Positions 5,443-10,081 of a stretch of 10,081 nt of DNA are shown piece after piece. Within the stretch, counting starts at the first letter, position 1; every line of letters starts with the position of its first letter. The notes under the pieces were generated by a model. It searched no databases. It saw only the letters and a program-made list of their open reading frames with translations, and had not been told where the DNA came from. Made by a program: the position numbers and the translations under genes. Source of the DNA: Tissierellia bacterium (GTDB lineage: Bacteria > Bacillota > Clostridia > Tissierellales > Dethiosulfatibacteraceae); NCBI GenBank assembly GCA_007116605.1, contig SKID01000102.1:1-10081 (forward strand), in the 5' to 3' direction.

Positions 5443-7479
5443 TTGAATGCTTTTATAAAAATGAGAAAGAATTATTTTGACAATAATAGCTTCGTTTCAT
5501 TTCCAGAGTTTTATATGGAAAAACATTCTTTTTTTAATGATCAGGATGATGTCTGCAAATTGTCATTAATGAATAAAACTACCTTTATCAGACAAGCTTA
5601 TATAGATGATGAAGCTACCGTAGATCAAATGATTGAAGCCTTAGGTTATCTAGGAGAAAATGCTTACTTAGATCGATTTATTGTGGATTTATTAATAAAG
5701 AACAAGAATTATATATTTCAGCCCAAATTGAGTCAAGAGCTCGTTAACATGTTGTTTGATTCTAAAAACACATCACAACAGTTATATAACTTACTGGATA
5801 TTTGTATAGAATGTGATTCCCAGCTGCTTTCTGGACAAAGACTTAAAAAAGTTTTTTTGCAGAGACAAAAAGATATTGAATGTTTGTCAATGTTAATTGA
5901 ATATTTGACTCATTTTTCCATTACTGATTTTGACCATATTTTACGGGATTCTCTGGCACATGATTATCCAGAGAACATAAAAATGCAAATCATAGACTGG
6001 CTATTGAATTTTCACATGGATGACGAGGAGATAACTGAACTCATTAATCTTAAAATCACTTGTGAAAAAGAGTTGAAGCTTTACAGTGATTATCTGAACT
6101 TTATTAAGGGTGGAATGTTTTCTAATCATGTAGGCATGGTCATCTTACAGACTGCTTTTTTTGGCAATCCTGAATTTAGTGGAAAAGGTATTAGTGGTGG
6201 TCTAGGAACGCTTTTAAGAACACTAGGAAATCAGTTAGTCAAGAATAACGAGGTCTCTAAAGTTATTACTTTGACTATCAATAATGATTGGCATGATGGA
6301 AAACCTTTGATGAGTTGTTTAGCGGAGAAACATTGGCTCATTAGGTTACCTGTTTTCATCAACTTGGAAGATAAATGCGTTTTTATCAGAAATGAACTCA
6401 AGATTCAAAGAGCTGTAACTAAGTTTTTGAGTAAATGGCAAGTTATTCCCAATGTTTTTCATATCAGATATCTTGACAATGCATCTAGGTCTATTGCCCA
6501 TTTATGTAAAGAGATGGGTGCCAAGCTTGTATTTACATTAACACCTGATCCCCATAGAAATATGGTAGGTCAAACAGGAGAGCTAACGATATTTAAGGTG
6601 GATGAGGCATTAGAAAAATTAAACAAGATCGTGATTGGAGATGAAATCTTGACTATTTCCGATGGTTTAGTAGGAATTGGAGGAATTGCTGTAAGAAAAG
6701 AGCTAGAGCAGTACTTTCCTCAGTTGTTAGATTCAGAGAAAGGGTTTGACTTAAAAATGATGGGTGAAGGAATTAGTACAGAACTAGATTTTGTTAACCT
6801 TGATTTATGGGAATTTCTAAAAGAGCATGCTTTTGATTTTAGCATTGATAGCGTATTTACATCAAGGCCGGTTATTTTAAATGTAGGTAGGTTAAATAGG
6901 CAAAAAGGACAAGATCGGTTGATCAAAGTTTGGGGAGAATCAAAATTATGGAAAGATTTCAATCTCATTGTCATTGGGGGCAATGCGGATAAGCTAGATG
7001 ATGAAGCAGTAAAGATCATGAAATCTTTCAAGAATTACATTCAAGCTAATCCCCATCTTAAGGGCAGATTTTCGCATGTAGAAGCATTACCAAACCCTAT
7101 AATCAGAAATGTTGAGAGGAAAATAATGGAAAACACTTTTGGGGGTTATCCAAATATATACCTATGCTCTAGTTTGAAGGAAGAGTTTGGAATATCAATA
7201 TTAGAAGCATTATTTGAGAGATTTTTAGTATTTGCCCCTATTAAAGGAGGAGCAAAAACCTATATTGAAAATGGAGTCAATGGGTTTCTTGTTGATACAT
7301 CAAATTGGTCTAATCTAAAAAAAGATGTGGAAACAGTCCTTTATGAATCAGATAAAACAATGGAAGATTTTAACGAAATCCAAAAAAGAGGAAGACAAAC
7401 GGTGTTGGAAAACTTTTCAATTGAAGAAATAGTTAAAGACTTGCTTGAATTTTATATAGAACTGGAAAGGGAGGTATAA
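5443..7479 (+). CDS. GT-B glycosyltransferase (GT4/GT5-like) with helical N-terminal domain
   Basis: A 678-residue cytosolic protein in two parts. Residues about 1-225 are mostly helical and look like weak HEAT-type repeats (for example PENIKMQIIDWLLNF, 176-190); I recognise no named family there. Residues about 230-678 form a retaining GT-B glycosyltransferase: a glycine-rich GKGISGGLGTLLR loop (247-259) as in starch and sucrose synthases, LTPDPHRN (366-373), VGRLNRQKGQD (481-491) and the E-X7-E nucleotide-sugar motif (Glu580 and Glu588 in EEFGISILEAL). A GGAKTYIENGVNGFLVD segment follows (602-618). This half alone is of normal GT4 size, so the N-terminus is an addition. Donor and acceptor cannot be read from the sequence. 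The TTG start is favoured over ATG at 5461 because the AAGGGGGG ribosome site lies about seven bases upstream of it. It is the first gene of a two-gene operon with the UGT-like enzyme. Confidence 0.88.
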   Translation: MNAFIKMRKNYFDNNSFVSFPEFYMEKHSFFNDQDDVCKLSLMNKTTFIRQAYIDDEATVDQMIEALGYLGENAYLDRFIVDLLIKNKNYIFQPKLSQELVNMLFDSKNTSQQLYNLLDICIECDSQLLSGQRLKKVFLQRQKDIECLSMLIEYLTHFSITDFDHILRDSLAHDYPENIKMQIIDWLLNFHMDDEEITELINLKITCEKELKLYSDYLNFIKGGMFSNHVGMVILQTAFFGNPEFSGKGISGGLGTLLRTLGNQLVKNNEVSKVITLTINNDWHDGKPLMSCLAEKHWLIRLPVFINLEDKCVFIRNELKIQRAVTKFLSKWQVIPNVFHIRYLDNASRSIAHLCKEMGAKLVFTLTPDPHRNMVGQTGELTIFKVDEALEKLNKIVIGDEILTISDGLVGIGGIAVRKELEQYFPQLLDSEKGFDLKMMGEGISTELDFVNLDLWEFLKEHAFDFSIDSVFTSRPVILNVGRLNRQKGQDRLIKVWGESKLWKDFNLIVIGGNADKLDDEAVKIMKSFKNYIQANPHLKGRFSHVEALPNPIIRNVERKIMENTFGGYPNIYLCSSLKEEFGISILEALFERFLVFAPIKGGAKTYIENGVNGFLVDTSNWSNLKKDVETVLYESDKTMEDFNEIQKRGRQTVLENFSIEEIVKDLLEFYIELEREV

Positions 7480-7484
7480 GCATC

Positions 7485-8786
7485 ATGGATTCTCGACATA
7501 TCTTTGTTTTAAGTCCACCGTTTTATTCTCATTTTATGCCATTATGTGCTTTGGCAAAAGGATTCAAAAAACTTGGGATAAAAGTGACTATGGGTTGTAG
7601 TCTTGAGTTTAAAGAAGCTGCTTTATCCGCTGACTTGGATTTTTATGATATAAACATCAATACAAACAAAAATACTGGAATGGCAATGGACACGGAACAA
7701 CCAGAAACAGAAAAATCAAGACTAAATGCTTTTTTTGAGTCGACAAAAGAAGGCGCTGTTGAAACACTTATTACACAATCAAATCATCGGAAAGATGATA
7801 TGCTTGCTAATCCCCTTGAGTTATTGGAAGCAATTCGTAGCATAGAAGTATCAGAAGATGTGGACTTATGGGTAGCAGATGTGCTGTCATATGGAGTAAC
7901 ATTAAGCCTTCATTGTCTCGGACTTCCTTATATCACGTTTTGTCCTCCTCATCCGGATACAATCCCTAGAGAAGGTGAAAATTTTGGGGTTCCTAAAAAT
8001 TGGCCGTCAAGTATTAATGTGGATTTTGAAAAGTTAATAGAGCTAAAAAAAATATCTATTCAGACCAAGGAGCAGTTTACTGATATATTTAATACTTTTG
8101 TGTTTTCGTACCATAAGAAGCCTAAAAGGATAGAGAATGCCTTTCGTTTAACCTCTGAAATTGGAGTGATCTATAATTATTTAGACTTTTATCAAAATGA
8201 AGACTTAATTAATAAGCCATATCGCATCTATATCGGTCACGCATTTGAAGAGGAGGTTTTAAGTCAGGAATGGATAGAAAAAATTGAAAATGTTAGTAAA
8301 AGAAAAATATTGATTACGCTAGGCACTTTTTTGTCAAATCGAATCGATGTATTGATACAATTAATCCAAGTTTGTCAGATATTTGATACAGAGAGCATCA
8401 TTGTTGTTTCAGCTGGTAGTCATGCGAAAAATCTCAAAGACTATGAATCAGCAAATGTGTTTATAAGGGATTTCATTCCCCAAAGAGCCTTGATACCTTA
8501 TATGGATCTTGTAATCCATCATGGTGGCAACAATACTTTTACAGAAACGGTCTATTTTGGTAAACCAATGATTATTTTGCCCTTTTCTAGTGATCAATTC
8601 AACATCGCTTATGATGCCGAGATAAATGAAATAGCTATTAACTTAGACCCGAATCGACTTTCAAAAAATAATATTCTTAATGCTTTAGAACAAGCTTTTA
8701 AACTAGACAGAAAAAATCTCATCCGCTGGAGCGAGTTTTCTAAAGCAAGAGGACCAAATTATGGGGCAAGAAAGATTCTTTTTTAA
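7485..8786 (+). CDS. UGT/GT1-like glycosyltransferase (YjiC/macrolide transferase type)
   Basis: A 433-residue inverting GT-B enzyme of the UDP-glycosyltransferase type. The N-terminal acceptor half starts with IFVLSPPFYSHFMPLCALA (6-24); His16 sits where the family's catalytic base is found, and Asp131 in WVADVLSYG may be its partner. The donor half has a short PSPG-like motif: HHGGNNT (345-351), Glu354, then GKPMIILPFSSDQ (359-371) ending in the Asp-Gln pair that usually contacts the sugar. Relatives glycosylate lipids, polyketides or other small hydrophobic acceptors; the acceptor here is unknown. The ATG lies 5 bases after the preceding stop, and its GGGAGG ribosome site (7469-7474) is inside the end of the upstream gene, so translation is probably coupled. 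No strong terminator follows; only weak pairings precede the T-run at 8825-8831. Confidence 0.88.
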   Translation: MDSRHIFVLSPPFYSHFMPLCALAKGFKKLGIKVTMGCSLEFKEAALSADLDFYDININTNKNTGMAMDTEQPETEKSRLNAFFESTKEGAVETLITQSNHRKDDMLANPLELLEAIRSIEVSEDVDLWVADVLSYGVTLSLHCLGLPYITFCPPHPDTIPREGENFGVPKNWPSSINVDFEKLIELKKISIQTKEQFTDIFNTFVFSYHKKPKRIENAFRLTSEIGVIYNYLDFYQNEDLINKPYRIYIGHAFEEEVLSQEWIEKIENVSKRKILITLGTFLSNRIDVLIQLIQVCQIFDTESIIVVSAGSHAKNLKDYESANVFIRDFIPQRALIPYMDLVIHHGGNNTFTETVYFGKPMIILPFSSDQFNIAYDAEINEIAINLDPNRLSKNNILNALEQAFKLDRKNLIRWSEFSKARGPNYGARKILF

Positions 8787-8863
8787 ATCTAAAAGCTTAG
8801 TTGTGCACTGAAAAATAAAACAAACTTTTTTTAGCCTTTAAATGATAATTGAAAGCAAAATAT

Positions 8864-8892
8864 TTTGCACAAGAGTAGAAATAGTGTATAAT
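8864..8892 (+). promoter_or_regulatory. Promoter for the leader of the sigma54 activator gene
   Basis: A perfect TATAAT (8887-8892) is preceded by TTTGCA (8864-8869, 17-bp spacing) or TTGCAC (8865-8870, 16 bp). The transcript would start near 8899, about 240 nt upstream of the activator's ATG. This suggests that the activator is transcribed by the main sigma factor, independently of the glycosyltransferase operon. Confidence 0.6.
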
Positions 8893-8942
8893 AAGTTTAG
8901 CCGAGCATTAAGACGCCTATTTATTTAAGTAGGAGATAAGTA

Positions 8943-9035
8943 TTGAAGGATCCCTGGATAAAAGCTCTAAGGTTTATATCGCGTTTCAAATACCATCTAG
9001 AGCCTAAGTTTCCTGTTGATTTCCAGATGACGTAA
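8943..9035 (+). CDS. Possible 30-residue leader peptide
   Basis: A TTG start with AGGAG (8931-8935) seven bases upstream opens a 30-codon frame that ends in TAA at 9033-9035. The product would start MKDPWIKALRF, is rich in aromatic residues and carries a net positive charge (four Lys, two Arg against three acids); it has no membrane segment. TTG starts are used by two established genes in this window. The first bases of its ribosome site lie in the 3' arm of the hairpin at 8916-8933, so access could be controlled by folding. I know no homologue. The frame could also be chance within a structured leader. Confidence 0.3.
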   Translation: MKDPWIKALRFISRFKYHLEPKFPVDFQMT

Positions 9036-9077
9036 CTTATGATAGTGTTTGGATAAAAAAGTCGGTACATTAATAGT

Positions 9078-9111
9078 AAGGAGGCTTGTGTATTGCATGC
9101 TAAGTAGGTGA
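9078..9111 (+). promoter_or_regulatory. Strong ribosome-binding site followed only by mini-frames
   Basis: AAGGAGG (9078-9084) is a near-perfect Shine-Dalgarno sequence, better than that of the activator gene. What follows are very short frames: GTG at 9088 or ATG at 9097, sharing a stop TGA at 9109-9111 (seven or four codons). That stop overlaps a GTG at 9108 that is in frame with the activator, which begins canonically at 9138. This is the layout of a translational-coupling leader, but the peptide itself may have no function. Confidence 0.35.
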
Positions 9112-9137
9112 TAGCATGTGTTACTAAAGAGATCATT

Positions 9138-10081
9138 ATGAATAAACTAAGGGTATATGAGAAAATCCTTTCAAAAATTGAAGAAGGCGTTCATGTAGTT
9201 GATCAATCAGGTAAAACTATTATTTATAACCATGCAATGTCTAAAATGGAAGGGATGAAAAGAGAAGATGTTCTACAGGAAAACTTGTTAAAAGTATTGC
9301 CAAATCTAGGTTATGGAAGCACCCATCTGGAGGTACTAAAAACCGGGAAGTCTATCGAGTCTAATTATCAAGAGTATTTATCAAAACAAGGCAAGCGAGT
9401 TGTGGCCATTAACTCTACCTATCCGATTATTGAAAAAGGAGAAGTGATCGGCAGCTTCGAAATTTCAAAAGATATTACTTATATGCGTAAAATGTCTGAG
9501 AAAATGCTAGGATTATACAACAAGGTTGAAGATGCAAAAAAGGGCACTTATTCATTTGAAGATATTATTGGTGAGTCACAGGCCTTGAAGGATGTGATTG
9601 ATCAAAGTAGACAAGTGGCACAAACATCATCGAATGTGTTAATAGTTGGCGCGTCAGGCACGGGTAAAGAATTGTTTGCTCATAGCATTCATAATAGCAG
9701 TTTAAGAAGAGATAAACCATTATTAGCTGAAAACTGTGCTGCCATACCAGAAAATTTGTTAGAAAGCATTCTTTTTGGAACGACAAAAGGTAGTTTTACA
9801 GGTGCGGAGGATCGAACGGGGATACTTAAGCAGGTAGATGGTGGCACATTAATCTTAGATGAAATCAACTCAATGCCATTAAATCTTCAGTCAAAATTAT
9901 TAAGGGTTATTGAAACTAAAAGATTTAGACCTATTGGTTCAAATAAGGAAGAAAAAGTAGATGTGAGAATTATTGCAATAACCAATCAAGAACCCATTGA
10001 GTTGGTTAAAAAAAATCTATTGAGAGAAGATCTATTTTATCGCTTAAGCGTGATTAATTTGAGAATTCCAGGGTTATTGGA
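9138..10081 (+). CDS. PAS-AAA+ sigma54-dependent transcriptional activator, 3' end outside window
   Basis: The first 314 residues of an open frame that runs off the window edge, so the C-terminal part of the ATPase and the expected helix-turn-helix are missing. Residues about 9-115 form a PAS sensor domain (KIEEGVHVVDQSGKTIIYN, 13-31) of the type found in RocR-like activators of amino-acid catabolism. The sigma54-activator AAA+ domain begins at about 140 (FEDIIGES). It shows Walker A GASGTGKE (171-178), NCAAIPENLLES (199-210), the sigma54-contact loop GSFTGAE (218-224), Walker B GGTLILDEIN (235-244) and arginine-finger region REDLFYRLSV (296-305). Such proteins use ATP to open promoters bound by sigma54 (SigL) polymerase. 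ATG 9138 has only a weak AAAGAG site; an in-frame GTG at 9108 would add ten residues. Its targets are not identifiable here. Confidence 0.9.
   Translation, partial: MNKLRVYEKILSKIEEGVHVVDQSGKTIIYNHAMSKMEGMKREDVLQENLLKVLPNLGYGSTHLEVLKTGKSIESNYQEYLSKQGKRVVAINSTYPIIEKGEVIGSFEISKDITYMRKMSEKMLGLYNKVEDAKKGTYSFEDIIGESQALKDVIDQSRQVAQTSSNVLIVGASGTGKELFAHSIHNSSLRRDKPLLAENCAAIPENLLESILFGTTKGSFTGAEDRTGILKQVDGGTLILDEINSMPLNLQSKLLRVIETKRFRPIGSNKEEKVDVRIIAITNQEPIELVKKNLLREDLFYRLSVINLRIPGLL

Larger units (their letters stand above)
8899..9137 (+). other. Long structured leader upstream of the sigma54 activator
   Basis: This stretch without an established gene shows two clear hairpins. CCTATTT (8916-8922) pairs with AAGTAGG (8927-8933) around an ATTT loop. 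GCTCTA (8964-8969) pairs with TAGAGC (8998-9003), with GGT (8971-8973) and ACC (8992-8994) able to pair inside. It also contains two ribosome-site-like motifs, AGGAG (8931-8935) and AAGGAGG (9078-9084), each followed by a short frame. It matches no riboswitch consensus I can recall. Confidence 0.4.

Noticed and set aside
5338..5580. 15-bp direct repeat TTAATGAATAAAACT at 5338-5352 and 5566-5580
   Set aside because: AT-rich and with unrelated flanks; one copy is intergenic and the other is coding. It is likely chance, though the match is exact.
8787..8835. Terminator for the glycosyltransferase operon
   Set aside because: There is a T-run at 8825-8831, but only AT-rich, bulged pairings precede it; too weak to call as a feature.
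8921..9136. Minus-strand 71-codon frame in the activator leader
   Set aside because: No ribosome site or domain; the plus strand carries the promoter, hairpins and ribosome-site motifs.
8787..9137. Sigma54 (-24/-12) promoter that the activator might control inside the window
   Set aside because: No TGGCAC-N5-TTGC(A/T) match was found by eye here or ahead of the glycosyltransferase operon; promoters seen are SigA-type.

Overview
The window looks like chromosomal DNA of a low-G+C, Gram-positive anaerobe of the Clostridia. Base composition is AT-rich throughout. Shine-Dalgarno sequences are strong (AGGAGG-like), and several genes start with TTG or GTG. SigA-type promoters have near-consensus -10 boxes. 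The gene content fits too: a FtnA-type ferritin, a clostridial-style radical SAM protein, a rho-rpmE pair and a RocR/SigL-type sigma54 activator. I cannot name the genus from sequence alone.

Layout. 1-285 holds no gene. It begins inside a repeat element (inverted-repeat end, hairpin, tandem 33-37 bp units) and ends in an extended -10 promoter. 286-1095 is a nitrilase-family omega-amidase. 1100-1710 is a ferritin gene with its own promoter and a Fur-box-like palindrome. It shares a bidirectional terminator with the convergent radical SAM gene at 1751-2614 (minus strand). The divergent spacer 2615-2901 carries two opposed promoters around a 14-bp palindrome and a hairpin-rich leader for a small four-helix membrane protein (2902-3261). 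3271-3440 is a second copy of the repeat element, in the opposite orientation and bounded by inverted termini. 3622-5274 is rho followed by rpmE (ribosomal protein L31), each with a recognisable promoter, closed by a strong terminator. 5443-8786 is a two-gene glycosyltransferase operon: a GT4/GT5-like enzyme with an extra helical N-terminal domain, then a UGT/GT1-like enzyme. 8787-9137 is a transcribed-looking leader with hairpins and a possible 30-codon peptide gene. 9138 to the end is a PAS plus AAA+ sigma54 activator, cut by the window edge.

How the parts fit. Most of the left half is unlinked housekeeping functions: 2-oxo acid amide repair, iron storage, and transcription termination plus translation. 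The clearest functional unit is the glycosyltransferase pair. The second gene starts 5 nt after the first stops, with its ribosome site inside the end of the first gene, so the two enzymes probably act in succession on one acceptor. The sigma54 activator follows on the same strand but has its own promoter; its targets probably lie beyond the window.

The most unusual signal is the repeat element. Its two copies lie in opposite orientation and each carries a terminal hairpin. The two hairpin stems differ in sequence, yet both strands change together so that pairing is kept. This suggests the folded structure itself, as RNA or as single-stranded DNA, is under selection or is needed for mobility.
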